Counted from the stretch's first letter, positions 19,134 to 29,576 are shown. The stretch: DNA of 64,000 bases from Legionella clemsonensis (GCF_002240035.1 NZ_CP016397.1:2444501-2508500), one strand, 5' to 3'. Made by a program: numbers and translations. Notes: a model not told the origin generated them from the letters alone.

Positions 19134-20597
19134 ATGCAAAGTAGCCTTAAGACAGGTATATTTCTCGGACTGTGTCTTTTAGTATCCTGTCGGATTGCCC
19201 TGCCTCCCTATAAACAAGTCGAACATTTAAAAGCAACGCCTGAAATTAATCAAGCGGTTAACACCAAACTCAATGAAAAGAAAACCTTCAAAAAAGGGAA
19301 CTGGCCTGACAAGCAATGGTGGCTTGCTTATCATTCGCCCGAACTTAATGGTTTAATTGAGAATGCGCTGCTGGGTAATCCCTCCCTCCAGGAAATCAGA
19401 AGTCGCGTGCAAGTGGCCAGACAAGAAGCCCTCGTTACTCGCTCTGCGCTTTTCCCACTGCTCTTTTTTGATGCGAAAGAAAACCGACAGTACCTAAGTA
19501 AAAACGGTTTATACCGCGCTTTAAATCACAACATCCCTCTCAGTGTTAATCTTTTAGATTTATCCTTATCCTTTACCTATGATTTTGATTTTTGGGGCCA
19601 GAATCGCAATCTTTTCTATGCAGCCATTGGCAAAGTAAAAGCACAGCAAGCTGAAGCAGCCGAAGTTCGCTTGCTAATTACAACTGCTTTAGCACAAGCT
19701 TATTTCGCTTATCAGGTCAATCTAGTCAAAAAGCAATTTTATGAGCAATTGGTTACAGTACGAACCAACATTGCTAAATTGCAAAATCTCATGCTTACTA
19801 AAGGTCTCGCCGATGAGTTACCCGCTTACGCTTCTGAAGAAAATTTATTGGAAGCAAAAAAATTATTAAGCAATATTCAGGAAGAAATTGCTATTGACAA
19901 GCATTTAGTGAATGTTCTGGCTGGTCGTAATCCAGAAGCTCCCTTATCAAACCCTCCAACACTGCCAGGACTTCCTCGACAGTTGGAAATACCCCAAACA
20001 ATTTCTCTGGATCTTATCGCGCGCCGTCCCGACCTCATGGCACAAATATGGCGAGCGAAAGCGCTGGCTTACAAAACAGGAGCAGCGATGGCTGATTATT
20101 TTCCAGATGTAAATATTGTTGGTCTGGTTGGATTGGAGAGCACTCATTGGAAAAAACTTTTACAAGCCTCAAGTTTTACTGCAGCACTTCGACCTGCCAT
20201 TCATTTACCTGTTTTTACAGCGGGTGCCATCAAAGCTAATATTAAAGCCACCAAAGCAGAATTTGATGCTGCAATCTTTGCTTACAATGAATTATTGTTA
20301 CGCAGCACACAAGAAGTTCTTGATGCACTCGAGTTTGCACAAGCCATCTATCAACAAAAAAGAGAACAAGTAGGGATTATCAATTCTACTAACAAACGCT
20401 ATAAACTGACCCAATTACGTGAACGTGAGGGTTTAGACAGCGGATTCAATAGCTATCATCTGCAGGAAGAGTTAATAGAAAAAAAGCTCGTCAATCTTAC
20501 CTTACTTTATAATCAGTATTTAGCGTCAATCAAATTAACCAAAGCATTAGGTGGTGGCTACTGCCAGACACCCGTTCCTCTGGTGAGGCAATCATGA
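19134..20597 (+). CDS. Outer-membrane efflux channel lipoprotein (NodT/TolC type)
   Basis: A 487-residue outer-membrane factor with two OEP repeats. The N-terminus MQSSLKTGIFLGLCLLVSCRIALPPY is a lipoprotein signal, with cleavage before the Cys of LVSC. The usual NodT features follow: WWLAYHSPELNGLIENAL, long helical hairpins, and LIARRPDLMAQIWRAKAL with the RPD motif near residue 300. It would form the trimeric exit duct for the two genes downstream. A TTG start at 19098 is possible in frame, but the ATG at 19134, behind AGGATTCGGG, makes a correct lipoprotein signal. It overlaps the next gene by four bases (ATGA). Confidence 0.9.
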   Translation: MQSSLKTGIFLGLCLLVSCRIALPPYKQVEHLKATPEINQAVNTKLNEKKTFKKGNWPDKQWWLAYHSPELNGLIENALLGNPSLQEIRSRVQVARQEALVTRSALFPLLFFDAKENRQYLSKNGLYRALNHNIPLSVNLLDLSLSFTYDFDFWGQNRNLFYAAIGKVKAQQAEAAEVRLLITTALAQAYFAYQVNLVKKQFYEQLVTVRTNIAKLQNLMLTKGLADELPAYASEENLLEAKKLLSNIQEEIAIDKHLVNVLAGRNPEAPLSNPPTLPGLPRQLEIPQTISLDLIARRPDLMAQIWRAKALAYKTGAAMADYFPDVNIVGLVGLESTHWKKLLQASSFTAALRPAIHLPVFTAGAIKANIKATKAEFDAAIFAYNELLLRSTQEVLDALEFAQAIYQQKREQVGIINSTNKRYKLTQLREREGLDSGFNSYHLQEELIEKKLVNLTLLYNQYLASIKLTKALGGGYCQTPVPLVRQS

Positions 20598-21781
20598 GAA
20601 GTAAAAAACCTGCCTTTTATTTCTTAATTGCTGCTCTAATTTTAGTATTGCTCCTTTTTAGTGGTTGGCTATTCATCTGGCGTTGGCAAATTTACACCAA
20701 TGACGCCTACGTGCAAGGAAACCAGGTTCACATTAATGCCTTGCGCAGTGGCTTTGTAACAGGTATTTATACCGATGATAGTTTTCTGGTTAAAAAGGGG
20801 CAGTTGCTCATCGCTCTGGATGAAACGGATTCGAAAATTGCTCTGGAAAAAGCCAAGGCCAAATTAGCGCTTACTGTTCGTGAGGTTTGCCAGGCTTTTC
20901 ACGATGTGTTTCGTCTTCGAGCGGAAGTTGATGTTAAACGCGCCGAACATTTAAAAGCCAAACAAAATTATCAGCATCGCGCCGGCGTGATTAAAGCCCG
21001 GGGCATTTCACTGGAGGATTATCAAAATGCAGCTGACGATTTAAAAGCAAGCCTTGCAGCCTTAAAAAGTACTCAAGATAGTTATCGAAAAACATTAGCT
21101 TTTATCCAAGGGAGTTCCATCACTGAACACCCCTTAATTCAACAAGCGGCGCAGGAAGTCAGAGATGCCTGGGTGCAACTCTATCGCTGTAAAATTTATG
21201 CGCCTGTTGAAGGACTTGTTGCTCAACGTACCATTCAAGTAGGCATGTGGGTTAAACCCAATCGACCTCTGATGTCTGTTATTCCGCTTGAACAGATGTG
21301 GGTCAATGCAAACTACAAAGAAACACAGTTAAAACATGTTCGCATCGGACAAGAGGTGACTATTACTTCCGACTTATACGGCAGATCGGTAGTATTTCAT
21401 GGGAAGGTTGCAGGTTTACCAGGAGCTGCAGGCAATGCCTTTGCACTCCTGCCTCCTGAAAATCTCTCTGGAAACTGGATTAAAATTGTGCAGAGACTTC
21501 CTGTGCGCGTCGCCTTGGATCCCAATGAATTAAAACAGCATCCTTTAAGAATTGGCTTATCCATGGAAGCAACCACAGATATTTCAATGCAGGACGGATT
21601 ATTAATCCCTGCTTCTTTTGTTGGACCTTCTTACACCACTACTATTTTTAACAAGGAAGAAACAGGCGATCAAAAACTCATCGCAACGATTGTTGCTGAA
21701 AACATTGATCCTAACTTAAAAGCTTATGCTCATAGTCCTTTAAATTTAAAGGCAGTTTCGATTGCTGGGGTGACGCCTTAA
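20594..21781 (+). CDS. Periplasmic adaptor (EmrA/HlyD family) of a drug efflux pump
   Basis: Membrane-fusion protein of 395 residues. A single N-terminal membrane anchor (about 7-29) is followed by YTNDAYVQGNQVHINA, the typical EmrA start of the biotinyl-lipoyl half motif. Then come a coiled-coil hairpin (about 95-190) and the second half motif with KIYAPVEGLVAQRTIQVG. The beta-barrel domain follows (WVNANYKETQLKHVRIGQEV). It joins the inner-membrane carrier encoded next to the outer-membrane channel. It overlaps both neighbours (four bases and one base), so the three genes are translated as one operon. The substrate is unknown. Confidence 0.92.
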   Translation: MRSKKPAFYFLIAALILVLLLFSGWLFIWRWQIYTNDAYVQGNQVHINALRSGFVTGIYTDDSFLVKKGQLLIALDETDSKIALEKAKAKLALTVREVCQAFHDVFRLRAEVDVKRAEHLKAKQNYQHRAGVIKARGISLEDYQNAADDLKASLAALKSTQDSYRKTLAFIQGSSITEHPLIQQAAQEVRDAWVQLYRCKIYAPVEGLVAQRTIQVGMWVKPNRPLMSVIPLEQMWVNANYKETQLKHVRIGQEVTITSDLYGRSVVFHGKVAGLPGAAGNAFALLPPENLSGNWIKIVQRLPVRVALDPNELKQHPLRIGLSMEATTDISMQDGLLIPASFVGPSYTTTIFNKEETGDQKLIATIVAENIDPNLKAYAHSPLNLKAVSIAGVTP

Positions 21782-23262
21782 TGACTCTAGCTATTTTAAT
21801 TCTATCACTTGCAGGGGTTATTTTTAATCTTACCCTGCCAATAATGGCAGGCATTTATATTGTTGGCGACTTAGGAAGCAGCACTTTTTTAAGTGTTTAT
21901 GGCGTTAGTTTTTTTTGTATGGGTAATGCCTTAAGTGTACCCCTTGGGAAGCCTTGCATGACAAAACTAAGTGCCGTGCAATTATACCTCGTATGTTTGA
22001 GTCTTATGCTTCTCTTTTCTTGGCTCTGCGCAACGGCACAAGATTATTTTCAATTTGTCTTATTTCGTCTTTTGGAGGGCATCGCTTCAGGCCCTCTGTA
22101 TTTAATCATTACCGGCACTTTAATACCCTATGTCTGTCCCCCAGAAAAACAGACCAAATTATTATCTCTCTTGTATGTAGTTTTTACCTTCACTCCGGTA
22201 CTGGGTGCCAGCTGGGGTGGTTGGATTGCCTATTCCTATCATTGGCGGCTGCTATTTTTTGCTAACATTCCACTTTGCTTGTTTCTGATTATCTACATGA
22301 GTTTTAGATTTAGGGAGTTTCATAGACCTCCGGAAAAACCGCTCTTTGATACAGTGAGTTATTTTTCCTATTTTATTAGCATTCTTTTTATTGGCAGTGC
22401 CTTAATCACCGGACAGGAATTGGATTGGTTCCGCTCACCACTGATTAGTTTCTTACTGTTTTTCGGAAGCTTAACACTCCTCTTTTTTATTCTGTACAAC
22501 CTCTCGACATCACATCCTGTCATTGATTTTTCATTATTAAAGAATTTTTATTTCTCCTTCGCCATGTTTCATATCGCTTTACTATTTGCCATTTATTTTG
22601 GAATGGTGGTATTGCTTTCTTTGTGGCTTAAACTTTATGTGAATTACACCCCTAACTGGATAGCCATTATTATTGGTACAATGGGATTTGGCGCCTGGGT
22701 TCCTGTTTTTTTGAATCACAAACGTTACGAGCCGAGACTACCTTTAGCTATAGCCTTACTATTTTTTGCAATCTCTTGCTTTTATACCAGTTACTTTAAT
22801 GTGGAAATCAATTTTGAACGTATTGCTTATTCCCGTTTTTTGGCAGGGATTGGGCTTATGTTATTTTTACCGCCTCTTTTTAGACTTTCAGTCCAGATGA
22901 ATCCAAAAAAATCAAGTGAATCAGCCAATTTTTTTCATATTGTAAGACTAATCAGCTCTGGCTTGGGTGCTTCTTTGTTTGTTATCTTATGGCAGCGTCG
23001 ACAAGTCTTTTTTTACGAACGCTTGGGCGAAAATTTGACCCATTTTTCGCAAAAAACCATCAACTTTTTAAACCATGCTCAACAATTTCATCTCGAAGGC
23101 AAGAAAGCATTTGCTCAACTTAACTTGCAACTTACACGCCAGGCTACTGCCTTAGCGCTTGATGACTGTTTTTATCTGATGGGTTGGATAAGCGTATTTT
23201 TAGCAATAACTGTAGTTTTAACTTATCTGCTTCATTTAAAACCTAATGTCGCCACCGTTTAA
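21781..23262 (+). CDS. MFS drug exporter (EmrB/DHA2-like)
   Basis: Inner-membrane carrier of 493 residues with about fourteen hydrophobic segments, the count of the DHA2 class. N-terminal helices resemble EmrB (VFNLTLPIMAGIYIVGDLGSS), and the helix 5 region PVLGASWGGWIAYSYHWRLLF contains the antiporter motif C type sequence G-x-x-x-GG-x-x-x. The ATG shares one base with the adaptor stop. With the adaptor and channel it forms a proton-driven tripartite pump of EmrAB-TolC type. Homology inside the family is distant, so the exported compound cannot be named. Convergent with the methyltransferase gene. Confidence 0.88.
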   Translation: MTLAILILSLAGVIFNLTLPIMAGIYIVGDLGSSTFLSVYGVSFFCMGNALSVPLGKPCMTKLSAVQLYLVCLSLMLLFSWLCATAQDYFQFVLFRLLEGIASGPLYLIITGTLIPYVCPPEKQTKLLSLLYVVFTFTPVLGASWGGWIAYSYHWRLLFFANIPLCLFLIIYMSFRFREFHRPPEKPLFDTVSYFSYFISILFIGSALITGQELDWFRSPLISFLLFFGSLTLLFFILYNLSTSHPVIDFSLLKNFYFSFAMFHIALLFAIYFGMVVLLSLWLKLYVNYTPNWIAIIIGTMGFGAWVPVFLNHKRYEPRLPLAIALLFFAISCFYTSYFNVEINFERIAYSRFLAGIGLMLFLPPLFRLSVQMNPKKSSESANFFHIVRLISSGLGASLFVILWQRRQVFFYERLGENLTHFSQKTINFLNHAQQFHLEGKKAFAQLNLQLTRQATALALDDCFYLMGWISVFLAITVVLTYLLHLKPNVATV

Positions 23263-23384
23263 AGGGTTTCTCATTATTAAATATTGATTTTTCTATCAGG
23301 CACTTTCGCAAATCCACTCACAGAGTGGTTTAATTAGTAGGGTAGGAATGGTTTTTTGACTTCGTGAGAAGACAAATTAATTAA

Positions 23385-24068
23385 TTAAATCTCACATTGC
23401 TGTGCCCAAACTCGCAACATGGCATTCCCACTTGGTTGCAAATGGTAAGCAACCTCTCGGACTTCTACTCCAAAATTTTCCTGTTGTAATCCGAGAAGAA
23501 CCGGCCCTAAGAATGGAGAGGGCTGATTGTGGCGATCAATAAGTGGGAAGATTCTTACTTCTTTGGCAACGCGCGCCAATTCTTTAATTACTTTTAAGTG
23601 AAACTCCACGTCTTGATCGTCTAAGTCTGCAAACAAGTAGTGTGAACTCAAAGCGAAATCAAAAGAAAAATTATCGAAAGACAGAGCATAATCGTTAATA
23701 CCACAATAGCGTTTTTCTTTTTTACCTCGCTGATAGTCTGCAAAAAATTGCTTCATCCCTTCACGTCTTTTATTAATTAAAGCCTCAGGAGAACCATAAA
23801 AACTAAAATCAAATTTATCTTGATCACGAATTACCCGTTCTACCATATCCGCAAAAATCAAATCTACCTTGCTATAAAGCGTATCTTTATCAAGCATAAA
23901 TAAAGGATCAGCACTAATAATCTGCCGAGATTGCTTGGTGAGTTCAACATTGACGGCACTCGGTCCACAACCATATTCTAAAATGCGAGCATTGTTATCC
24001 GTGTCAGCCAGATGAAACATTTCCTGGTATTCATCAGCATGGTGTCCCCAAAGCACAAGTTTACGCAT
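23385..24068 (-). CDS. SAM-dependent methyltransferase-like protein
   Basis: A 227-residue soluble protein with a class I methyltransferase core. Motif I is ARILEYGCGPSAVNVEL, followed by the acidic-loop strand QIISADPLF (Asp for the ribose). A motif IV-like strand is FDFALSSHYLFADL, which in this group is usually followed by late helices (VKELARVAKEVRIFPLI). No specific substrate family is recognisable. The frame is open to 24089, but the ATG at 24068 has CAGGAG six bases upstream. It is a single gene, convergent with the efflux operon and divergent from the leucine catabolism genes. Confidence 0.8.
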   Translation of the reverse strand: MRKLVLWGHHADEYQEMFHLADTDNNARILEYGCGPSAVNVELTKQSRQIISADPLFMLDKDTLYSKVDLIFADMVERVIRDQDKFDFSFYGSPEALINKRREGMKQFFADYQRGKKEKRYCGINDYALSFDNFSFDFALSSHYLFADLDDQDVEFHLKVIKELARVAKEVRIFPLIDRHNQPSPFLGPVLLGLQQENFGVEVREVAYHLQPSGNAMLRVWAQQCEI

Positions 24069-24126
24069 GAATACTCCTGTTATTAGCAAACGGCAAATTT
24101 AATATCATAGAACATATTTTCTCTTT

Positions 24127-24178
24127 AGTTGCAGTTTAGCACGAAGCCTATTGCAACTTGAATTCGATTGGGTATAGT
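24127..24178 (+). promoter_or_regulatory. Promoter and possible operator of the leucine catabolism genes
   Basis: TTGCAA at 24151-24156 and TATAGT at 24173-24178 are 16 bases apart and lie 36 bases before the ATG at 24214. A 7-base inverted repeat, AGTTGCA at 24127-24133 and TGCAACT at 24152-24158, overlaps the -35 box and could be an operator; which regulator binds is unknown. Confidence 0.5.
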
Positions 24179-24213
24179 CTAGCCTATTTGCTTAAGTAAC
24201 AGGAAGTCAATCT

Positions 24214-25374
24214 ATGTATACCAGCCTACAACACCAGCTTGGTGAAACTTACGATCTTCTAAGGGATAGCGTTTATCAATTTGCTGCCAAAGAAATTGCT
24301 CCGATAGCTGCTCAAATTGATGCTGAGAACGCCTATCCCAATCACCTGTGGCGCAAGTTAGGGGAAATGGGTTTATTAGGGATTACTGTGAGTGAAGAAT
24401 ACGGGGGGGCTGATATGGGTTACCTTGCTCATGTTATAGCGATGGAGGAAATCTCCAGAGCCTCTGCCTCTGTTGGCTTAAGTTATGGCGCTCATTCTAA
24501 TCTTTGTGTCAATCAAATTTATTTAAATGGCAATAGTAGGCAAAAACAATATTATTTGCCTAAACTAATTAGTGGAGAACACATCGGCGCTTTAGCGATG
24601 AGTGAATCCAATTCAGGTTCTGATGTTGTTAGCATGCAATTACACGCTCGTGCAGAAGGCGATAAATTTATTCTTGATGGCACGAAGATGTGGATAACCA
24701 ATGGCCCCGATGCCGATGTTTTGGTGGTGTATGCAAAAACCGACAGACAAGCTGGCAGCAAGGGCATTACCGCTTTTATTATCGAGAAAGGATTCAAAGG
24801 TTTTCGTACCGCGCAAAAACTTGATAAGCTGGGTATGCGTGGTTCGAATACCTGTGAACTTGTATTTGAACATTGTGAAGTTCCTGCCGACAATGTTTTA
24901 GGCGAAGTGAATAAAGGCGTAAAAGTGCTTATGAGCGGACTTGATTACGAGCGCACTGTGCTGGCAGCAGGTCCAATTGGTATCATGCAGGCCTGTATGG
25001 ACATAGTTCTCCCCTACGTCCATGAACGTAAGCAATTTAATCAGCCAATCGGTGAGTTTCAGTTTATTCAAGGTAAATTGGCTGATATGTATACGGAGTT
25101 GAGTGCTTCAAGAGCTTATCTTTATACAGTTGCTCGTGCTTGTGATAAGGGTATGGTTAGCCGTAAGGACGCCGCCGGCGTAATTTTATACACCGCGGAA
25201 AGAGCAACGCAGATGGCTCTGCAAGCCATTCAAATTTTGGGTGGTAATGGATATATTAACGAATATCCTACAGGCCGCTTACTGCGAGATGCCAAGTTGT
25301 ATGAAATCGGAGCAGGTACCTCTGAAATTAGACGTATGTTAATTGGACGTGAACTTTTTAATGAAACTGCATAA
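24214..25374 (+). CDS. ivd: Isovaleryl-CoA dehydrogenase
   Basis: FAD acyl-CoA dehydrogenase of 386 residues that oxidises isovaleryl-CoA to 3-methylcrotonyl-CoA in leucine breakdown. FAD and substrate motifs are [14 protein letters not shown] and [18 protein letters not shown]. The Glu in [13 protein letters not shown] takes the place of the catalytic base used by isovaleryl-CoA dehydrogenases, rather than the later position of short-chain enzymes. C-terminal motifs are [33 protein letters not shown]-like ([13 protein letters not shown] seen). It is the first gene of a set that continues through methylcrotonyl-CoA carboxylase to HMG-CoA lyase. The ribosome site CAGGAAG is upstream. Confidence 0.95.
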   Translation: MYTSLQHQLGETYDLLRDSVYQFAAKEIAPIAAQIDAENAYPNHLWRKLGEMGLLGITVSEEYGGADMGYLAHVIAMEEISRASASVGLSYGAHSNLCVNQIYLNGNSRQKQYYLPKLISGEHIGALAMSESNSGSDVVSMQLHARAEGDKFILDGTKMWITNGPDADVLVVYAKTDRQAGSKGITAFIIEKGFKGFRTAQKLDKLGMRGSNTCELVFEHCEVPADNVLGEVNKGVKVLMSGLDYERTVLAAGPIGIMQACMDIVLPYVHERKQFNQPIGEFQFIQGKLADMYTELSASRAYLYTVARACDKGMVSRKDAAGVILYTAERATQMALQAIQILGGNGYINEYPTGRLLRDAKLYEIGAGTSEIRRMLIGRELFNETA

Positions 25375-25385
25375 GGAAAAGAAAC

Positions 25386-26570
25386 ATGGAACAGAATGAT
25401 ATTGTAATTGTTGCCGCAAAAAGAACACCTATGGGCGCCATGTTGGGCTCACTGTCTGGCTTATCTGCTCCAGAATTAGGCGCGGTTGCGCATCGTGCTG
25501 CCATTGAACAAGCAGGCATTTCTCCTGCAGATATTGATGAAGTCATTAGCGGTTGCGTTTTACAAGCTGGCATAGGCCAGGCTCCAGCCAGACAAGCAGC
25601 AATTTATGCAGGAATCCCCAATTCAGCAGGAGCAACGACTGTTAACAAAATGTGTGGTTCAGGCATGAAGGCGGTTATGTTAGCGCATGATTTAATTAAA
25701 GTTGGCTCGGCAAATGTTGCTCTGGCCAGCGGTATGGAAAGTATGAGTAATGCACCTTATCTGTTAAGTAAGGCGCGAGCCGGCTTTCGTCTGGGGCACG
25801 GTGAAATTAAAGACCATATGTTTCTTGATGGCTTGGAAGATGCCTACGATCGCGGCCAATTAATGGGTTGCTTTGCTGAGGCAACCGCTACTCATTTTAA
25901 TTTCAGTCGTCAGCAACAGGATGAATACGCCATTCGCTCACTGTCACGTGCTTTAAAAGCCCAACAAGAGCAGGCTTTTGAAGAGGAAATCGTGCCTGTA
26001 ACTATCGCTGGTCGTAAAGGTGATGTGATAGTTGATAAAGACGAAGGACCTGATGAAAGTAAACTGGCGAAAATTTCTCAACTTCGCCCGGCATTTAAAG
26101 CCGATGGTACCGTCACTGCTGCCAACTCAAGCTCCATTTCAGACGGTGCTGCCACGCTTATTTTAATGACAGCAGCTAATGCCCAAAAACGCGGGATCAA
26201 GCCCTTGGCACGTATTGTTGCCCACGCAAGCCATGCTCAGGCACCCCAATGGTTTACTACAGCCCCGGTTGATGCCATCCGCAAAGTATTAAATAAAGCC
26301 AATTGGCGTCCCAATGATGTTGATATATATGAAATCAATGAAGCCTTTGCGGTAGTGGCCATGGCGGCAATAACTCAGCTCGAGCTGAATGACGATGTGG
26401 TCAACGTACATGGTGGTGCCTGCGCTTTAGGTCATCCAATTGGTGCTTCTGGTGCCCGTATTCTCGTTACTCTCATGCATGCCTTGAAGCAACGTCAAAA
26501 AGTACGTGGTGTTGCTGCCTTGTGTATCGGTGGTGGTGAGGCAACCGCAATGGCTATTGAAATGCTGTAA
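25386..26570 (+). CDS. Acetyl-CoA acetyltransferase (thiolase)
   Basis: Thiolase of 394 residues. The acyl-accepting Cys lies in NKMCGSGMKA. The C-terminal active-site groups are NEAFAVVAMAA, GGACALGHPIGASG (His) and CIGGGEATA (second Cys). The enzyme splits or forms acetoacetyl-CoA, so here it can thiolyse acetoacetyl-CoA made from leucine-derived acetoacetate, or run in the reverse direction toward polyhydroxybutyrate. It starts 11 bases after the dehydrogenase, with an AAGGAAAAG ribosome site in between, and is followed by a 250-base gap before the next gene. No missing catalytic residue is seen. Confidence 0.96.
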   Translation: MEQNDIVIVAAKRTPMGAMLGSLSGLSAPELGAVAHRAAIEQAGISPADIDEVISGCVLQAGIGQAPARQAAIYAGIPNSAGATTVNKMCGSGMKAVMLAHDLIKVGSANVALASGMESMSNAPYLLSKARAGFRLGHGEIKDHMFLDGLEDAYDRGQLMGCFAEATATHFNFSRQQQDEYAIRSLSRALKAQQEQAFEEEIVPVTIAGRKGDVIVDKDEGPDESKLAKISQLRPAFKADGTVTAANSSSISDGAATLILMTAANAQKRGIKPLARIVAHASHAQAPQWFTTAPVDAIRKVLNKANWRPNDVDIYEINEAFAVVAMAAITQLELNDDVVNVHGGACALGHPIGASGARILVTLMHALKQRQKVRGVAALCIGGGEATAMAIEML

Positions 26571-26826
26571 GTAAATATGCATACTGGCGCATTAATAAGA
26601 TCGTTTCACTTGTTACCTCGTAACTTGCTCGCGTGTAACAAGTGAATTTATTTTACTAGTAAGGGGCGATTAAAAGTGCAGTTCCTGGACCAACCTCTTA
26701 GGGCTTGACCACGAGTCCATAGCTCCCGCGGCAAGCTTGGGTGCGTTGAGAATTATTGAAATGCTAATTAAAACTGTAATTTAATCGCAACCTTACCCAA
26801 TACAATCATTTTAACAAAGGATGTAC
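26571..26826. other. Gap inside the leucine cluster with a hairpin
   Basis: A perfect 12-base stem, arms 26605-26616 and 26635-26646 with an 18-base loop, is followed by TTTATTTTAC and may end or weaken the thiolase transcript. The rest (26660-26750) contains GCTTGGGTGCG-type sequence that looks like a degenerate intergenic repeat. No convincing frame is present. Confidence 0.5.
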
Positions 26827-27141
26827 ATGCTTAGACAAAGTCTCATTTACCTGGTATTAAGCATTCTGGTCGTAGTCTTTGCGAAATTCGCCCATTTGCT
26901 TATTGTTTATATCGATATGCTCTATGCTTACATCAATGTTAAATTAACTCCTGTTTTTAGTCATAGTGGTGTAGGCCTCACCATTCGAAAAACGCTATTA
27001 CTCATGTTTATTCCCGTTATTATTGCAGCAATTCCTGCATTAACTTATCGATTGGTAAAAGGTAAGGAGATGCCTCATCTCATTGAATTAACCTGGTGTT
27101 TATGGCTTGTCATTGTGCTCAGTAATATTTTAATACGCTAA
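26827..27141 (+). CDS. Small inner-membrane protein of unknown function
   Basis: A 104-residue protein with three predicted membrane helices (about 4-27, 55-75 and 82-102) and a short charged link ([10 protein letters not shown]). I know no family for it. The ATG at 26827 is chosen over one at 26821 because AAAGG ends directly at the earlier ATG and so suits the later one. It ends eight bases before mccB, between thiolase and carboxylase genes, so it is probably cotranscribed with leucine catabolism; a transport or accessory role would be speculation. Confidence 0.75.
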   Translation: MLRQSLIYLVLSILVVVFAKFAHLLIVYIDMLYAYINVKLTPVFSHSGVGLTIRKTLLLMFIPVIIAAIPALTYRLVKGKEMPHLIELTWCLWLVIVLSNILIR

Positions 27142-27149
27142 GGATTGCT

Positions 27150-28757
27150 ATGAGCAAAATTATTAGTCAAATTAATTCCGGCAGCAGTGAATTCAAAGCC
27201 AATGAGACTGCCATGCAAACCCTAGTTGCCGAGTTGCAATCCACCATCAAACAAATTGCACAAGGTGGTGATGAAAAGGCACGTCAAAGACATTTAAAAC
27301 ATGGCAAATTATTACCACGGGAACGACTACAACAATTGTTAGATCCAGGAAGCCCATTTCTGGAACTGTCGCAATTGGCTGCCTATCAAGTTTATGAGGA
27401 TCATGTCCCTGCAGCAGGTATTATTACCGGTATTGGTCATGTAGCTGGTACGGAATGCATGATTGTGGTTAATGATGCTACAGTAAAAGGCGGAACTTAT
27501 TACCCTCTAACGGTTAAAAAACATTTACGTGCGCAAGAAATTGCCAAAGCCAATCATCTTCCTTGCCTCTATCTCGTTGATTCAGGAGGCGCATTTTTGC
27601 CTCAACAAGATGAGGTGTTCCCGGATCGTGATCATTTTGGACGAATTTTTTATAATCAAGCCACTTTATCCGCTGCCAACATTCCGCAAATTGCCGTGGT
27701 CATGGGATCTTGTACAGCAGGTGGTGCCTATGTACCTGCCATGGCTGATGAATCGATTATGGTTCAAAATCAGGCGACCATTTTCTTAGGAGGCCCTCCT
27801 TTGGTCAAGGCTGCCACTGGAGAAGTCATTTCCGCCGAAGAGTTAGGAGGCGCTGATGTTCATTGTCGACACTCTGGCGTCGCAGATCACTATGCAGAAA
27901 ATGATGCCCACGCCTTGCATTTAGCTCGCGTTGCAGTGAGTCATTTAAATCGTCGCAAACCTGAGTCACTTTGTAGAATTTTAAGTCGGGAACCGGCGTA
28001 TGATCCAAAAGAGTTAAATGGTATTGTGCCTGTGGATCCACGTAAGCCCTATGATATTCGTGAAATCATTGCTCGCATTGTCGATGCCTCCGAATTGGAT
28101 GAGTTTAAAGCACTTTATGGCACGACGCTGGTTTGTGGATTCGCTCATCTTTTTGGCTATCCTGTTGGCATTATTGCTAATAACGGTATTTTATTTGGCG
28201 AAAGCGCCCTTAAAGGAGCCCATTTTATTGAGCTTTGCACTCAGCGAAAAATACCCTTGCTATTTCTGCAAAATATCACCGGCTTTATGGTGGGTAGCAA
28301 GTATGAAGCAGCTGGCATCGCTAAACATGGCGCCAAAATGGTAACCGCCGTGGCCAATGCCAATGTTCCTAAATTTACTGTCATTGTGGGCGGGAGTTTT
28401 GGTGCAGGTAATTATGCGATGTGCGGGCGCGCTTATAGTCCCCGTTTTTTATGGTCCTGGCCCAATGCTCGCATTTCTGTTATGGGAGGTGAACAAGCTG
28501 CCAATGTACTCGCACAAATTAATCGCGATAAACATAACAAGCAAGGCACAACCTGGCCCGTTGAAGAGGAAGAGGCGTTTAAAGCGGAATTACGCGCACA
28601 GTATGAAGCTCAAGGCAATCCCTATTATGCAAGTGCCAGGCTGTGGGATGATGGGGTTATTGCACCTGAGGATACTCGTAGAATTCTTGGCTTAAGTCTA
28701 TCTGCAGCCTTGAATGCGCCTATTGAATCCACCCAATTTGGTGTATTTCGCATGTAA
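27150..28757 (+). CDS. mccB: Methylcrotonyl-CoA carboxylase, carboxyltransferase (beta) subunit
   Basis: Carboxyltransferase of 535 residues that moves CO2 from biotin to 3-methylcrotonyl-CoA. The N-terminal crotonase-like half contains the acyl-CoA oxyanion segments [20 protein letters not shown] and [16 protein letters not shown]. The second half carries [19 protein letters not shown] and [17 protein letters not shown], the biotin-binding part. Sequence features are those of MCC rather than propionyl-CoA carboxylase. The partner alpha subunit is encoded at 29577, with the hydratase gene between. Length matches the family (about 535). Confidence 0.96.
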   Translation: MSKIISQINSGSSEFKANETAMQTLVAELQSTIKQIAQGGDEKARQRHLKHGKLLPRERLQQLLDPGSPFLELSQLAAYQVYEDHVPAAGIITGIGHVAGTECMIVVNDATVKGGTYYPLTVKKHLRAQEIAKANHLPCLYLVDSGGAFLPQQDEVFPDRDHFGRIFYNQATLSAANIPQIAVVMGSCTAGGAYVPAMADESIMVQNQATIFLGGPPLVKAATGEVISAEELGGADVHCRHSGVADHYAENDAHALHLARVAVSHLNRRKPESLCRILSREPAYDPKELNGIVPVDPRKPYDIREIIARIVDASELDEFKALYGTTLVCGFAHLFGYPVGIIANNGILFGESALKGAHFIELCTQRKIPLLFLQNITGFMVGSKYEAAGIAKHGAKMVTAVANANVPKFTVIVGGSFGAGNYAMCGRAYSPRFLWSWPNARISVMGGEQAANVLAQINRDKHNKQGTTWPVEEEEAFKAELRAQYEAQGNPYYASARLWDDGVIAPEDTRRILGLSLSAALNAPIESTQFGVFRM

Positions 28758-28785
28758 TAGAGTAGCTCAAAAGGAGAGAGGACTC

Positions 28786-29568
28786 GTGAATGATGATTTA
28801 TTGTTAACCGAATTACGACAGCGGATTTTTATTCTTACTTTAAATCGTACTGATAAACATAATGCCTTTGATGAGAATTTATTAGCAGCATTACAACATC
28901 AACTGGATAAAGCAATCAATAATCCGGAAGTGCGTATTATTATGTTGAAAGCCAATGGACAGCATTTTTCTGCAGGAGCAGATTTGAGCTGGATGCAACG
29001 CATGGCAGAATTCAATGAAGAAGAAAATCTTCGCGACGCAATGGTTCTGGCACAGGTGATGTATACCTTAAACAGTAGTCCTAAACCCACCATTGCGGTA
29101 GTACAGGGTGCTGCCTTTGGCGGTGGAGCAGGACTTGCAGCGGCCTGTGATATCACAATTGCTGCAAGCACCGCTCGCTTTTGCTTCTCAGAAGTCAAAC
29201 TTGGATTAATTCCTGCAGTGATAAGTCCTTATGTTATCAAAGCCATTGGCGAACGCGCGGCTAAATGGCTGTTTATGACGGCAGAAGCATTTGATGCAGC
29301 AAAGGCCAAACAATTAGGATTGGTGCATTATGCTATTGCAGAAAATGAACTATGGGAGTTTAGTTTAAATGTTGCTGAACGAATGACCAAACTTGCACCA
29401 CTCGCTGTTCGAGATTGTAAAAACCTCGTTGATACCGTTGCCAATAAAGCAATTAACGAAGAACTACTAAGCTACACAGCAAACCTTATTGCTAAAAAAC
29501 GGGTTTCAGCGGAGGGACAGCAAGGTTTACATGCTTTTCTTAATAAAGAAACACCTCACTGGAATTAG
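28786..29568 (+). CDS. liuC: Methylglutaconyl-CoA hydratase (enoyl-CoA hydratase family)
   Basis: Crotonase-fold enzyme of 260 residues that hydrates 3-methylglutaconyl-CoA to HMG-CoA. Visible motifs are [16 protein letters not shown] (oxyanion loop) and [31 protein letters not shown] carries the second glycine-rich segment, with catalytic-region Glu residues in [10 protein letters not shown] start the gene at a GTG at 28786, preceded by AAGGAGAG, which is the only good ribosome site; the frame is open from inside mccB. It is squeezed between the two carboxylase subunits, as in other liu clusters. The exact substrate rests on that context. Confidence 0.9.
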   Translation: MNDDLLLTELRQRIFILTLNRTDKHNAFDENLLAALQHQLDKAINNPEVRIIMLKANGQHFSAGADLSWMQRMAEFNEEENLRDAMVLAQVMYTLNSSPKPTIAVVQGAAFGGGAGLAAACDITIAASTARFCFSEVKLGLIPAVISPYVIKAIGERAAKWLFMTAEAFDAAKAKQLGLVHYAIAENELWEFSLNVAERMTKLAPLAVRDCKNLVDTVANKAINEELLSYTANLIAKKRVSAEGQQGLHAFLNKETPHWN

Positions 29569-29576
29569 GACTCTCG

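Noticed and set aside
24552-24893. 113-residue minus-strand frame within the isovaleryl-CoA dehydrogenase gene
   Set aside because: Antisense shadow of a clearly coding gene.
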